This document shows positions 1-8,739 of a stretch of DNA of 64,000 nucleotides, one piece after another. Position 1 is the stretch's first letter, and the number at the start of each line of letters is the position of its first letter. Origin of the DNA: Caldilineaceae bacterium (GTDB lineage: Bacteria; Chloroflexota; Anaerolineae; Caldilineales; Caldilineaceae); contig JAJDTL010000030.1 of assembly GCA_022827195.1 (NCBI GenBank), forward strand, positions 169,574-233,573, written 5' to 3'. A program made the translations under genes and the position numbers. The notes beneath the pieces were generated by a model. The model did no database searches. It was not told the DNA's origin and was given only the letters and a program-made list of their open reading frames with translations.

Positions 1-157
1 CCACGTAACCGTGCCAGGTCACCCGAAAAGGGCGCTTCCGGTGGACTATCCAGGCATCGAAGCCTTGCTCCACCAGGCGCTGCACATGGCGGTAGAGCGT
101 TTTGATGCCCCCTGAAGGCTGGGGAAAGTCAGGGCAGAAGTAAAGTACGCGCGACAT
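1..157 (-). CDS. Glycosyltransferase, N-terminal fragment (runs off window edge)
   Basis: Reading leftwards from an ATG at 157, about 52 codons are visible before the window ends. The start is MSRVLYFCPDFPQPSGGIKT, followed by a helix-like stretch (YRHVQRLVEQGFDAWIVH). The pattern 'hydrophobic strand, P-x-x-G-G-x, then a long helix' is the usual N-terminus of GT-B fold (GT4-like) glycosyltransferases that transfer sugars to polysaccharide or lipid acceptors at the cytoplasmic face of the membrane. The glycine-rich turn at residues 15-17 would be the first nucleotide-sugar/acceptor loop. Nothing of the catalytic C-domain is in the window, so donor and acceptor cannot be named. It is divergent from the next gene on the plus strand, with about 87 bp between the starts. 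Confidence 0.6.
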   Translation of the reverse strand, partial: MSRVLYFCPDFPQPSGGIKTLYRHVQRLVEQGFDAWIVHRKRPFRVTWHGYV

Positions 158-244
158 AGGCCATCTGCCTTATCATGTGGTTAAGTCCGGCTTACAAGGT
201 GATCTCGTAGGCACTCGCTGAAATACAACGCAAAGGAGATTCCC

Positions 245-1183
245 GTGCCCTATCAGATCCTGACCGATTCCGCACTGCCGCCGGAGATGGAGGAAATGCT
301 GGCCGGCATCTGTGAAGTGCACGTCTGGGACCTCACCGAGGATGACCCGATTCTGCCCAGCATAGAAGGGTTCATCACCTACGGTCATCCGGTTGTGCTC
401 GGCTCGCACATGGACAAGATGCCCAATCTGCGCTGCCTCAGCAACTTCGGCGTCGGAGTCGATCACATCAACCTGGAAGACGCCAGGGCCCGCAGTTTGC
501 CGGTCGGCTTTACGCCCGGTTTCGTCAACGGTGTCACCGCCGACATGGCCTTTGCAATGCTCATGACCATCGGCCGCAACATCATTCAGGGCTGGCGCCA
601 CGCACACGGGCCCGACTATCTGGCCTACGACGCCAACATCCTCCACGGCCATGAAGTTTACGGCTCGACGCTCGGCATTATCGGCATGGGACGGGTCGGC
701 CGCGAGATTGCCCGCCGCGCCAGCGGGTTCGACATGACCGTCCTCTACCACAACCGCAACCCCAGCCCGCACGCCGCCGGACTGAACGCTTCCTACCGCT
801 CGCTGGAGGCTCTGCTCGACGAGGCCGACTTCGTCGTCCTCAGCGTTCCCATGTCCCCGCAGACCCGCCACCTGATCGGCGCGGTCCAGTTGGCTCGCAT
901 GAAGGAGACTGCCTACCTGGTCAACGTCGCCCGCGGCGGCGTTGTCGACCACGTCGCTCTAGTCGACGCCTTGCAACGCAATCTGATTGCCGGCGCCATC
1001 ATGGACGTGACCGATCCGGAACCCCTGCCGCGCGACCATCCCTTGCTGCGGCTGGACAACTGCGTCATCCTGCCCCATCTCGGCAGCGCTACTTACCAGT
1101 CCCGTTTCCGCATGTCCCGTCGCACCGTCGACAACCTGCTCGCAGGCTTGCGCGGCCAAGAGATGCCCAGCCGCGCAGCCTAG
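245..1183 (+). CDS. D-2-hydroxyacid dehydrogenase (NAD-binding), GhrB/GyaR-like
   Basis: A 312-aa protein of usual length for the D-isomer-specific 2-hydroxyacid dehydrogenases, cytoplasmic enzymes that interconvert 2-oxo acids and D-2-hydroxy acids with NAD(P)H. The Rossmann motif GMGRVG is at residues 147-152. The catalytic set is present: Arg230 in NVARGGVVD, Glu259 in DPEPLP and His278 in ILPHLGS. The 'DNCVILPHLGSAT' type of active site resembles glyoxylate/hydroxypyruvate reductases, which is the best guess for substrate but is inference. The start is GTG at 245 with a good ribosome site (AAGGAG, about 7 nt upstream). It stands alone on the plus strand. Its TAG stop overlaps the stop of the convergent peroxidase gene by four bases. 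Confidence 0.9.
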   Translation: MPYQILTDSALPPEMEEMLAGICEVHVWDLTEDDPILPSIEGFITYGHPVVLGSHMDKMPNLRCLSNFGVGVDHINLEDARARSLPVGFTPGFVNGVTADMAFAMLMTIGRNIIQGWRHAHGPDYLAYDANILHGHEVYGSTLGIIGMGRVGREIARRASGFDMTVLYHNRNPSPHAAGLNASYRSLEALLDEADFVVLSVPMSPQTRHLIGAVQLARMKETAYLVNVARGGVVDHVALVDALQRNLIAGAIMDVTDPEPLPRDHPLLRLDNCVILPHLGSATYQSRFRMSRRTVDNLLAGLRGQEMPSRAA

Positions 1184-2556
1184 CCCGAACTGCCAGATCC
1201 TTCCAAGACTTCAGGCGATTTCAGCAGCTCCGACGGCGCATCCGGCTCTGCGCTCAACGTCATCAGGAAAGCCTTGAGCGCGTCGCTCTGCTCAACCGTC
1301 AGCGCCAGCGGCACGAGGTCGGAGTGGCCCGGAAAGGCCGGCGGCGCGTGGTTGTAGTGGCGGATCACCGCGTCGAGGTCGGGGAAGATGCCGTTGTGCA
1401 TATATGGGGCCGTGTCGGCCGTGTTGCGCAGCCCCGGCACCTTGAACGCGCCGACCAACTCCTCGCCCTCCATCTTGATGAACCGCAGCTCCACACAGTC
1501 TTCGCTGCCGGCGTCGCTGAACGGGCCCAGGCAGTTGAACGCGTCATCCACAACCAGGAACGTCCCCAGCGAGCGCCCCTGATCGAAATTCTCCCCTTCA
1601 GGCAGCGGCAGGCCGATGTTGTGAAATGTGCCGTTCGTGAACAGCGGCCCATTGTGGCAATCGGTGCACTGCCCCTCGCCGATGAAGAGCCGCAGCCCCG
1701 CCGCCTCCTCCGCGCTGAAAAGCTCGACCATGAGTCCCCCGTCATTTGCGACAACCGCCGCCGCATAGTCGTCAAAACGGCTGCGGCCGGGCAAGATCTG
1801 CCGCGAATAGGCTGCGATGCTCTTGCCGATATTGGCGAAAACGCGATTGACTATCCCTTGATCCTCGCTCGTCATCCCTTCCCACGCCGCGCGCACTGTT
1901 TCGTCTTCGACAGGTGCGGCGCTCGACGGAAAGCGTGAATCGTCGGAAAGGTCGGGCGCAGGGCCGAAAAGCGCCTCGTACTCTTCAAGGTAGCTGTCCA
2001 GCACGTAGCGGGCATGCGCCATGCGATTGCCCCCGTGCTCGATCGCGGCCTCCTGCGGCGCAAGTGCCTGCGCCCACTGGCTGTCCCTGCGGCCGTCCCA
2101 GTAGTACCAGTCGCTGTACCCTATCCCGACGATCGTGGGCGTGTGGCGCGGCGTGTCCGCGCCGCGCACGTTGGCGCGTACCTTGCCGTCGGTGAAATAT
2201 AGTTCAGGGACGTGGCACGAGGAGCAGGCGACGGTCCCGTCAGGGCTTAGGCCGCTATCGAAGAAGAGCATGTGACCCAGCGCCACCGCCGCCGGGTCGT
2301 CGCCAAATGAGTTGGATGGATCGGGAGGGAGCGGCGGCAACCGGTCTATGCTTAGGGAGGCGATCATCCCCCGTTCGGCCTCGGTCCAACGGTGCTCGGG
2401 TCCTGCCCGGACTCCTTCATCGCCACCATGTACCCCCAGTGTCGCTCGCAGAGCCGCGCCCGCAGGCCCGGCCCCGATCAAGCCGGACAGGACAGCCCCT
2501 GCCCCCGCGGCAAGGACCAGCACGACCGCCGCCGCGATAAAGAGAGTGCGGCGCAC
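1180..2556 (-). CDS. Di-heme cytochrome c peroxidase / MauG family protein
   Basis: A 458-aa exported protein. Residues 5-25 form a hydrophobic signal/anchor. Two haem-binding CxxCH motifs are present, CSSCH at 111-115 and CTDCH at 297-301, with a PYMHNG segment (Met386) matching the axial-ligand region of bacterial di-haem peroxidases. The length is somewhat above the usual 320-400 aa. Members reduce H2O2 or carry out long-range oxidations outside the membrane, drawing electrons from small cytochromes or copper proteins. The gene begins 3 bp after the stop of the small Met-rich lipoprotein gene (2560-3042), so the two are almost certainly co-transcribed; a copper- or redox-linked pairing is inferred. 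The C-terminal 40 residues are Ser/Gly/Pro-rich and probably disordered. Confidence 0.88.
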   Translation of the reverse strand: MRRTLFIAAAVVLVLAAGAGAVLSGLIGAGPAGAALRATLGVHGGDEGVRAGPEHRWTEAERGMIASLSIDRLPPLPPDPSNSFGDDPAAVALGHMLFFDSGLSPDGTVACSSCHVPELYFTDGKVRANVRGADTPRHTPTIVGIGYSDWYYWDGRRDSQWAQALAPQEAAIEHGGNRMAHARYVLDSYLEEYEALFGPAPDLSDDSRFPSSAAPVEDETVRAAWEGMTSEDQGIVNRVFANIGKSIAAYSRQILPGRSRFDDYAAAVVANDGGLMVELFSAEEAAGLRLFIGEGQCTDCHNGPLFTNGTFHNIGLPLPEGENFDQGRSLGTFLVVDDAFNCLGPFSDAGSEDCVELRFIKMEGEELVGAFKVPGLRNTADTAPYMHNGIFPDLDAVIRHYNHAPPAFPGHSDLVPLALTVEQSDALKAFLMTLSAEPDAPSELLKSPEVLEGSGSSG

Positions 2557-2559
2557 GCG

Positions 2560-3042
2560 CTAATTCAACTCGAATACGAATGTGACCGAGTCGCTTTGCC
2601 CTCCTGAGCTGATCTCCAGCGTCATCACCCACTCGCCGGCCATATTGAAGCGCACTCCCTCCAGCAGATAGTCGCCGCCGCCCAGGTTCTCGGTCACCCG
2701 CGGCGCGGTCGGAAAGCCATGATCGTGTTCCGGCATGCCGCCGTCAATGGAGATCTCGGCATCGGATATCGCATTGCCGTCCGCATCCTCGACGTGGAGA
2801 GTCCAAGCATGCGTCTCGTTGATCACCACCGGGTCCAGTCGGCTGACCGCGCGGACGGTGAACAGCCCGTTCTCGGAAACCTGCGGGTCGAGCTCGTCGG
2901 CGGCCATCGAGCCGCCCGACATGTCCATCTCCTCGCCTCCGCCGTTCATTCTCATGCCGCCACCCTGGTCCGGCATGACCATATTGCAGGCGCCTGCGAT
3001 ATATGCCAGGGTCAGCAAGCAGACGGACAAACATACTCTCAT
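2560..3042 (-). CDS. YtkA/FixH-like secreted protein, Met-rich
   Basis: A 160-aa protein with an N-terminal export signal ending near Cys19 (context YIAGAC, a weak lipobox). A Met/Gly/Asp-rich linker follows (residues 22-48, with GGGMRMNGGG and MDMSGGSM). Residues 60-160 form an Ig-like beta domain (VINETHAWTLHVEDADG, then GGMPEHDHGFPTAP, GEWVMTLEI) typical of the YtkA-like/FixH family. In this family the H-x-H and 'GMPEHxHG' loop is strongly conserved. Clustered Met and His suggest copper or haem-related chemistry outside the membrane, which is inference. It lies immediately upstream of the di-haem peroxidase with a 3-bp gap and forms a two-gene operon with it. Confidence 0.8.
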   Translation of the reverse strand: MRVCLSVCLLTLAYIAGACNMVMPDQGGGMRMNGGGEEMDMSGGSMAADELDPQVSENGLFTVRAVSRLDPVVINETHAWTLHVEDADGNAISDAEISIDGGMPEHDHGFPTAPRVTENLGGGDYLLEGVRFNMAGEWVMTLEISSGGQSDSVTFVFELN

Positions 3043-4339
3043 TCACAATTCTCCCCATTGAGCAATGTGATTGACGCGTTCTGAAGAAGTGTATCACAAA
3101 TCTGGAGTTTCCTAATTTCCTGCATTAGGAGTCTTCTATCCGCCGAGTCGGAAGGGCGCTCTGCATGTCCAATGCCAGCCCCTGGACCCGCCTACATCAC
3201 CATAGGCCGCAAAGCGGAAGCTCGTCCTCCATTTCAGAGAAAGACCAGTTCGAAGACGATGGCGTGAATCGAGAGCCGAGGGGAGTCTAACGGCAAGAGC
3301 GGTTGAGGGCTGGTCCCAGGCGCTGCCAAATGTCTCGGCTATACACAATCAAGAGTCTCTTGGGTCAATCAACAAAGATCACCGGCTGACACCACCACAG
3401 CGGTCCTTGTCAAAGCCGAACAGCCGCCGAAATACTCCTTGCGATACCACCAGCTGCCGCCCGCAGCGCCTTCTCTTGCCCCTTCACATCTCGTATGTCG
3501 CGCTCACGTCCAGAACATGATATGTGCTGCGGCGGAGTTAATTCTCCCAGTGCTTCTTCCCCGTGTTTGACTCAATCCCAAGATTCACATCACATCGGGG
3601 TGCTCTGTAGGGCATTTTCCGTAGGTCGTCCAATGCAGCCACCGCCGAGGGAAGTGAGTGATTACTGGAAAGTCCATACCTGCTGGCCGGTTCGCCGCCC
3701 CCCACAGGTTGGAGGACACGGCCGGAAACCATTGCACGACGAAGGCCCTCTGCGACCTCAGAAGGTACGACAAAAGTTATATCGCCTCTTCCCCAATCTG
3801 CAAACCGTACGCTGGGCTTTTACAGCCCCGGCACGAAACGCACTTCCCTGAAGTTTCAGTCCGGCTCCTGATAGCCGCAGCGATGGCATATTGTCTTGCT
3901 CTCAGCCAGGTGTTCGCCTTCCGCCCACGACAAAAGTTTTCCCTTCAGCATCACGTTTTCGGCAGACTTCAATCGCCCCCTTGCAATAGAAACTCACAGG
4001 TAATTCACGACAACACCTGTCCCAATCCCACGCCAAAAAGGATCGCAAACAAAGGGATTCCCTTTCGACTCAAAATCAGGACGCAAGTTCAGAGATAAGT
4101 GCCAAATCGGCAAACTGACGGCCGCTACCTGCACGGCAGAATTGAAGTAGTCCAGGTAAGAGGACCGGCTGCCAGCCAGCGCGGCCAGAATTAGTGTAAC
4201 TTTCAATGGCGGCCGGGCGGCCGTCCTGAGCGGTTGTGAGAGTACGTGAGAAAATAATACCTCGCGCCTTTTGCAGCCGCAAAGCAAAGGCTGTCATTTC
4301 TGTACATCTGCGTTTCCCGTCCCTCGCCGCCGCCGCCTT
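3043..4339. other. Gene-poor 1.3-kb stretch, probably decayed
   Basis: No convincing gene is visible on either strand; open frames here are short, mutually overlapping and low in protein-like composition, and base composition is less GC-rich than in flanking genes. One possible relic on the minus strand, roughly 3856-3990, reads ...LKGKLLSWAEGEHLAES followed by KTICHRCGYQEPD and a stop. The CxxC pair is zinc-ribbon-like, but no start codon or homologous context supports a gene. The stretch separates the peroxidase operon promoter region from the convergent end of the next dehydrogenase. No tRNA or repeat was recognised. Confidence 0.5.
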
Positions 4340-5398
4340 CTACCCCGTCAACGCCTCCCAACGCGCCGCCATCCCGCGCAGCTTGGCCTGAAACTCCTCG
4401 GTCCCGAGCACCTCGCGATTCACCGGGTACGCCGGAATCTCACCCCTGAACAGCGCCAGCAAACTCTCGCACGCCATCGCCCCGTTCAACTCGTACAGGT
4501 CATCCGTCCACGCCAGCGCATGCGGCGAAAGGATCACGTTCTCCAACTCGATCAACGGATGGTCCACCGGCAGCGGCTCCGGCTCGACCACGTCCAGGCC
4601 CGCCCCCGCGATCGCTCCGCTCTGCAGCGCCGCAACTAGGTCGTCCTGGTTGACAATCGGCCCGCGCGCCGTATTGATGAAGAACGCGCTCGGCTTCATC
4701 AACGCGAACAGCCGCGCATCGACCAGGCCGCGCGTCTCTTCGCTCAACGGGCAGTTGACCGCGACGAAATCCGACTCGCGGAACAGCTCCTCGATGCTGA
4801 CCAGTTCGACGTTTAGCGCCGCCGCACGCTGCGGGTCGAGATACGGATCATGCGTGATCCGCCGCCCCAGGTCAAACGGGCCCAGCAGCCGAAACATCTC
4901 GCCGCCAATGTTGCCCGTACCGAGCGAACCGACCGTCTTACCGCTCAGACCAAGCCCGCTTACCTCCATCTTCAGGTCCCAGCGGCCGATGCGCACAAGC
5001 TTGTCTTTGGCCACAACCCTCTTCGCCAGCGCCAAAATCAGGGTCACGATCGCCTCCGCCACCGGCTTGCGCACCGCGTCCACCGCGATCGTCAGTAGCA
5101 CGTGGTTCGCGGTCAACGCCGCCGTGTCGACCATGTCGTAGCCGACACCCCAGCGCGCAACGCAGATCAATCGCCCCCCGCCGCCGACCGTCGCGGCATT
5201 ATACGGGCTGCCCAGCGCGATCACACCGTCGAAGTCGGCGACCGCCTCCGCCTGCACCGGCTCTCCGTAGTCAACGTCAAAATAGTCCCATTCAACATGC
5301 GGCAGCGGGTCAACCAGGCGCGCCAGGACCGGCTCGATCGTCCCCGGCGCAAACGTCTTGAATCCGGCCGATGCGCCAATGCGGAAAGGCTGAGACAT
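4340..5398 (-). CDS. 2-hydroxyacid dehydrogenase family protein (CtBP/PGDH-like)
   Basis: A 352-aa member of the NAD-dependent D-2-hydroxyacid dehydrogenases, in the CtBP-like branch. The cofactor motif GSLGTGNIGGEMF (GxGxxG) lies in the middle. INTARGPIVNQDDLV carries the catalytic Arg, DVVEPEPLPVDHP carries the Glu and ILSPHALAWTDD the catalytic His. The upper catalytic region GSPYNAATVGGGGRLICVARWGVGYD is also typical. It is not closely similar to the first dehydrogenase in this window, so the two are paralogues with probably different substrates. The product is cytoplasmic. It is followed on the same strand by nothing, and preceded upstream by the PhyH-type gene (56 bp), so it may be the last gene of a catabolic operon with the dioxygenase and the enolase-superfamily enzyme. 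Confidence 0.88.
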   Translation of the reverse strand: MSQPFRIGASAGFKTFAPGTIEPVLARLVDPLPHVEWDYFDVDYGEPVQAEAVADFDGVIALGSPYNAATVGGGGRLICVARWGVGYDMVDTAALTANHVLLTIAVDAVRKPVAEAIVTLILALAKRVVAKDKLVRIGRWDLKMEVSGLGLSGKTVGSLGTGNIGGEMFRLLGPFDLGRRITHDPYLDPQRAAALNVELVSIEELFRESDFVAVNCPLSEETRGLVDARLFALMKPSAFFINTARGPIVNQDDLVAALQSGAIAGAGLDVVEPEPLPVDHPLIELENVILSPHALAWTDDLYELNGAMACESLLALFRGEIPAYPVNREVLGTEEFQAKLRGMAARWEALTG

Positions 5399-5454
5399 GG
5401 AGTAACTCCTTAGGTCTTTGTTTTCTGATTCGATACCTTTGACAGGAGCGGCGG

Positions 5455-6207
5455 CTATCCTTGCTCCCCGTCAAACAGCGAGCGGCGCGAGTTGAAGTAA
5501 GGTTGCTCGAACAGCAGCCTCTGCCGCGGCGTCAGATCAACGCCTTCCGGCGGCTGCGTGTAGTTGGCGCTCCACGACTGCTGACCGGGGCTGTACTTGA
5601 ACAGTAGCGAACGCCGCTGGTATTCCGCCTTCCATGCTGCCGTGCCATGCGTCAGCGCCTCCGTGAAGATGACCACCGACCCGGCCGGTGCCTCCGGCAC
5701 CACGACGGCCTCGTGGGCCGCGTGCGCGGCCCGGATGCTCTCCGGGCACGCATAGTTCGCCTTGTGACTGCCCGGCACCGCGCAAAATCCCCCCAAGGCC
5801 GGACCCATGTCGGTCAGATTCCACGCCGCTACCGTCAGCCCGTTGTACATCCGCCCATCGCGAAACTGGAAAAACTCCGGCGGGTCGTATGGCGTGTTGC
5901 CACCGTGCAGCCGCAAAGACTCGGTGCCCTCTCGCATGTAGATCCCGTAGTAATGGTCCAGCCGAAACCCGTCGCCGAGAACTGTCTTCAGATAGGGCAT
6001 GATCCGATCGTGGTCCAGCAGGTCCCGGTAGACCTCTCCCCACGCAAGGAATCCGCCGAAGCGCGCGCTCAGCGTGTCGTCCCCGGGCGGCGCAAGTGTC
6101 TGGCTGTCCATCAGACGGTTCAGCTCAGCCAGTTCCGCATCCGGCAACACATCCTCGATCACCAGGTAGCCGCGCAGGTCGAACAAATAGCGTTCCTCTT
6201 CGTTCAT
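5455..6207 (-). CDS. Phytanoyl-CoA dioxygenase (PhyH) family protein
   Basis: A 250-aa protein of the Fe(II)/2-oxoglutarate-dependent PhyH family. It opens with the usual 'FDLRGYLVIEDVLPDAELAEL' (split here by family convention, residues 8-28). An iron-site region follows at about residues 95-105 (RLHGGNTPYDPP). The family segment LTVAAWNLTDMGPALGGF comes next, then CAVPGSHKANY, and the distal ligand THGT followed by an Arg at RRSLLFKYSPG that would bind 2-oxoglutarate. The expected HxD motif is not obvious (HGG instead), so the proximal ligand is altered or lies elsewhere and activity is uncertain. Such genes are expanded in some Chloroflexota beside enolase-superfamily enzymes, as here (33 bp from the next gene), suggesting a shared oxidative catabolic pathway. 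Confidence 0.8.
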   Translation of the reverse strand: MNEEERYLFDLRGYLVIEDVLPDAELAELNRLMDSQTLAPPGDDTLSARFGGFLAWGEVYRDLLDHDRIMPYLKTVLGDGFRLDHYYGIYMREGTESLRLHGGNTPYDPPEFFQFRDGRMYNGLTVAAWNLTDMGPALGGFCAVPGSHKANYACPESIRAAHAAHEAVVVPEAPAGSVVIFTEALTHGTAAWKAEYQRRSLLFKYSPGQQSWSANYTQPPEGVDLTPRQRLLFEQPYFNSRRSLFDGEQG

Positions 6208-6240
6208 CCACTCCCTCCGACGGCGCGCACGCGCCGCGCC

Positions 6241-7383
6241 CTACGCCACCAGATTGTCCTCGATGTAGTCCCAGTTGATCTCCTGCCCCAGGCCCGGCAG
6301 CTGCGAAATATGCACGAAACCCTCTTGGTCCATCGGGTCGTCCAGGCGCTTGAGCCACGCCGCCGGCTCGTCATGGTCGATGAACGGATGCAGCAAGCCC
6401 CGCTCATAGTACTGCCCCGGAATACCCATCGCGCACAGGGCGTGCAGATTGCCCGGCCCGCCGCCGTGGACCTCCATCCGCATGCCGAACGACTCGGCCA
6501 GATGGGCCACCTTCATCAGCGGTGTCAGCCCGCCCAGGTCGCCCACCCCGCCCCGCACCAGGTCGCACGCACCCGCCTTGATCCACTCCGCCCGCGTGTA
6601 CATCTTTCCCTCCGCTGTCTCCGGCCCGCAGATGGGCAGCGACGTCTGCTCGCACAGCCATACGTAGGACGACATACTGTGCTCGTCCATCGGCTCTTCC
6701 ATCCAGTAATAGTCCAGCTTCTCCAGCCCCTTGGCCAGCTCCAGCGCCTCCAGCCGCGAGTAGTAGTGGTAGGGGTCGAGCATCAGGTGCGCGTCCGGCC
6801 CGTACACCTCCCTCACCGCCGCGCACGCGGCGAGGTCGCGCTTGACGCTGGGCGCGCCCTCGTATGGAGGCTGCCACGTGTGCAGCTTGAACGCCGGGTA
6901 GCCGCGCCCAATGCACCAGGCGGCGAACTTCGCATAGTCCTCAGGCGTTCCCAGGCCCCCGTCAACGTCGTCGCCGCACATCGTGCTCGCGTAGGCCGGC
7001 ACCTTGTCGCGCGTCGCCCCCAGCAGCTTGTGCACCGGAATCTCGAGCGCCCGCCCCGCCAGGTCCCACAGCGCCAGGTCGACCGCGTTCAGGAGCCTGT
7101 CCGACATGGTCGCCAAGTTCAGCCGTTGCCGCTCCTTCAAATTGTGCCAGATCCGCTCGCGGTAAAATGGGTCTTCGCCAGTGATGTAGGGCTTTACCAG
7201 GCCGTCGATCAACGCCTGAGCGGGACTGCCGAAAAAGTATCCCTCGACGCCTTCGTCCGTATGAACTGTGAGCAGCGACTGAACCGCCTCATGCGGGTCG
7301 CCAGGGTGGCCGTGCCCTTCCGAATCGCGCACCGTGTTCGAAATGTATCGAAATCGGCGCACCGTCAGATCAGTAACTCTCAT
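6241..7383 (-). CDS. Mandelate racemase/muconate lactonizing (enolase superfamily) enzyme
   Basis: A 380-aa enzyme starting at the ATG at 7383 (MRVTDLTVRRFRY). An AGGAG box lies about 8 nt upstream, and the open frame further upstream is not protein-like. The N-terminal capping domain is followed by a TIM barrel. Its metal ligands are visible in order as MLDPYHYY (Asp), YWMEEPMDEH (Glu) and CGPETAEGKM (Glu). The barrel base pair is represented by AFKLH (Lys on strand 2, a K-x-H variant) and MEVHGGGPGNLH near the C-terminus. This pattern fits the sugar-acid dehydratase part of the mandelate racemase subgroup, which removes water from aldonic acids; the exact substrate is unknown. It is upstream of the PhyH gene and likely in the same transcript. 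Confidence 0.86.
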   Translation of the reverse strand: MRVTDLTVRRFRYISNTVRDSEGHGHPGDPHEAVQSLLTVHTDEGVEGYFFGSPAQALIDGLVKPYITGEDPFYRERIWHNLKERQRLNLATMSDRLLNAVDLALWDLAGRALEIPVHKLLGATRDKVPAYASTMCGDDVDGGLGTPEDYAKFAAWCIGRGYPAFKLHTWQPPYEGAPSVKRDLAACAAVREVYGPDAHLMLDPYHYYSRLEALELAKGLEKLDYYWMEEPMDEHSMSSYVWLCEQTSLPICGPETAEGKMYTRAEWIKAGACDLVRGGVGDLGGLTPLMKVAHLAESFGMRMEVHGGGPGNLHALCAMGIPGQYYERGLLHPFIDHDEPAAWLKRLDDPMDQEGFVHISQLPGLGQEINWDYIEDNLVA

Positions 7384-7569
7384 GGAGCTCTCCTGCCAGT
7401 GGTAAAACGGGTTGGGGACTACGGGGTCGCTCAGCGCGGCGCCTCGACGACGGCGGCACTCGCCCTCAGCCGAAGTGTAGCATATGCCTAATGTGGGCAA
7501 AAGCCAGGGCGTGCAGGCACAATCCAAAACTGAAGTACAGATTGGTATACCCCGGGCTACGCCCCCCTC

Positions 7570-7860
7570 AGTTCCTGGGCACTGGCCACTGACCACTGCC
7601 GTTTAGGCGGTAAGGCCCTACCGGCTCTCCCTTGCGCGGAGGAACTCCCCCCACAACGCCACCCTGGTTGTACCACCGCACGTGCGCGATTTCCGCCTGT
7701 CGTCGACGCCTCGCGCGCCGCCGCCGCCGTGCGGGAGCGATTCCAGCTTGCCTCCGACCCCGCGTGGACCGTGCCACCGTATGAACGCCTCTCAAACCGG
7801 TCGCGCGTTCAACCGGCGACCCCATCCCTGAGGTTCCTTGAACCTGCCCATCGGCCCTCC
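7570..7860. repeat. Dispersed intergenic repeat, copy 1, with heptamer array
   Basis: This non-coding stretch is recognisably related to 29475-29790. Both begin with TTCCTGG..CACT and share CCCTTG(T/C)GCGG followed by a C-rich tract and CAACGCC. Both then have ACCACCG/GCCACCG..TGCGCGA boxes and end near TCGCGCGTTC. Inside, at 7580-7600, three heptamers CACTGGC, CACTGAC, CACTGCC run head to tail. Degenerate 7-bp tandem repeats of this kind are known from cyanobacterial and other intergenic DNA. No function is implied by the sequence. Confidence 0.55.
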
Positions 7861-8104
7861 TAAAGGCCAGCAAACAGATTCCGCCACCGTTGGCATGAAA
7901 CCGCCGCCAGACGATTCCAACCGTCTAGGGTGGGCTGCACGCAAAGAGTCAAGCTTCTATTCCATCCGCACTCCCCAATGTACTGCTTGTCAAGAGTGAT
8001 ATTCCGCTATGGACTACACGCGGCGTCCGACATTCAAGGGGGACTCGCCCCTTCCGGCTCTGAAGACCGGCGCATGAGCCCGTGCCGTCGGTTCTGTCCA
8101 TCCC

Positions 8105-8142
8105 AGAAGTCAGACGAACTGTAGTTCAGACAACAATCAACG
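8105..8142 (-). repeat. Dispersed 'TGTCTGAACT..TCTGA' repeat, copy 1
   Basis: Read on the minus strand this matches the units at 10030-10068 and 55586-55800: TTGTCTGAACTACAGTTC, then RTCTGA, then a GTGTGATG-like tail (here ctTCTGGGATGG). The core TGAACT-GT-AGTTCA is a short inverted repeat. Copies 1 and 2 lie in the same orientation on either side of the gene-poor 8.1-10.1 kb block. Confidence 0.65.
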
Positions 8143-8190
8143 AGCCTAGTCCGTAGCAGTCCGTCTATCTGCCCACCTGGAGGCCAAACA

Positions 8191-8739
8191 GTGCGCCGCC
8201 TCCCAACACTTTCCCTCGCCCTCTTGCCCCCACTCGCAATTCTCATGTCTTCCTGTAACCCCATTCCGACCAACAAGCAGCCAGTTGCCTACGCCCAGTC
8301 ACTGGTGAAGGACGCGATCCCCTTCTACAACGAGAACGGACGCGCAGCAGCCGTCGAATGCTTCAGCTCGCTCGACCAGGTAGTTGGACTAGGGTACGTC
8401 ATTATCCTCGACGAAAACAACGTCTACCTTGAGACCTCTTCCGTCCAACTCATCGGCAGAGACCTCTCAAGGCTCGAGGTCGTCAACGGGATCAGATCCA
8501 GCGAACACATCGCGAGCATCAGGACAACAAACAAGTGGTTCAGCAACGTCTTCCCGAACCCCGAAACGAACGAAAAGCAAACGAGACTCGTCTGGTTCGT
8601 CCGCCGCGACGGGCTGGTATTCACCTCCGGTTCCTACGGGTTAGGGAAGCACTGCAAACCGTTTTCTTCGTGCAAGTTCGTGTCCCTTCGTGGATCAATC
8701 CAAGCGATTGAGAGAATCGAAACTCTTGGATTCATCTAA
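8191..8739 (+). CDS. Single-Cache-domain lipoprotein
   Basis: A 182-aa exported protein. It starts at GTG 8191 with GGAGG about 7 nt upstream. Residues 1-22 are a lipoprotein signal ending in ILMSSC, so it is probably anchored by Cys22. Residues 33-150 match the small-ligand Cache fold: AQSLVKDAIPFYNENGRAAA, a YVIILDENNVYLETS strand pair, QLIGRDLSRLE, then FPNPETNEKQTRLVWFVRRDG and FTSGSY. These elements are typical of periplasmic Cache sensors of adenylate cyclases and histidine kinases. Here no membrane segment or output domain follows, so it is a stand-alone extracytoplasmic ligand binder. Its signalling partner is not in the window. It is the only intact gene in a 3-kb repeat-rich region and has no operon neighbours. 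Confidence 0.7.
   Translation: MRRLPTLSLALLPPLAILMSSCNPIPTNKQPVAYAQSLVKDAIPFYNENGRAAAVECFSSLDQVVGLGYVIILDENNVYLETSSVQLIGRDLSRLEVVNGIRSSEHIASIRTTNKWFSNVFPNPETNEKQTRLVWFVRRDGLVFTSGSYGLGKHCKPFSSCKFVSLRGSIQAIERIETLGFI

Noticed and set aside
5647..7491. Long plus-strand frame opposite the PhyH and enolase-superfamily genes
   Set aside because: It is an antisense shadow of two well-supported genes, very rich in Arg, Gln, Val and His with no domain.
7384..7596. Upstream extension of the enolase-superfamily gene
   Set aside because: The extra 71 residues are Cys/Pro-rich and unlike the family; the ATG at 7383 has a good ribosome site and begins with the expected strand.
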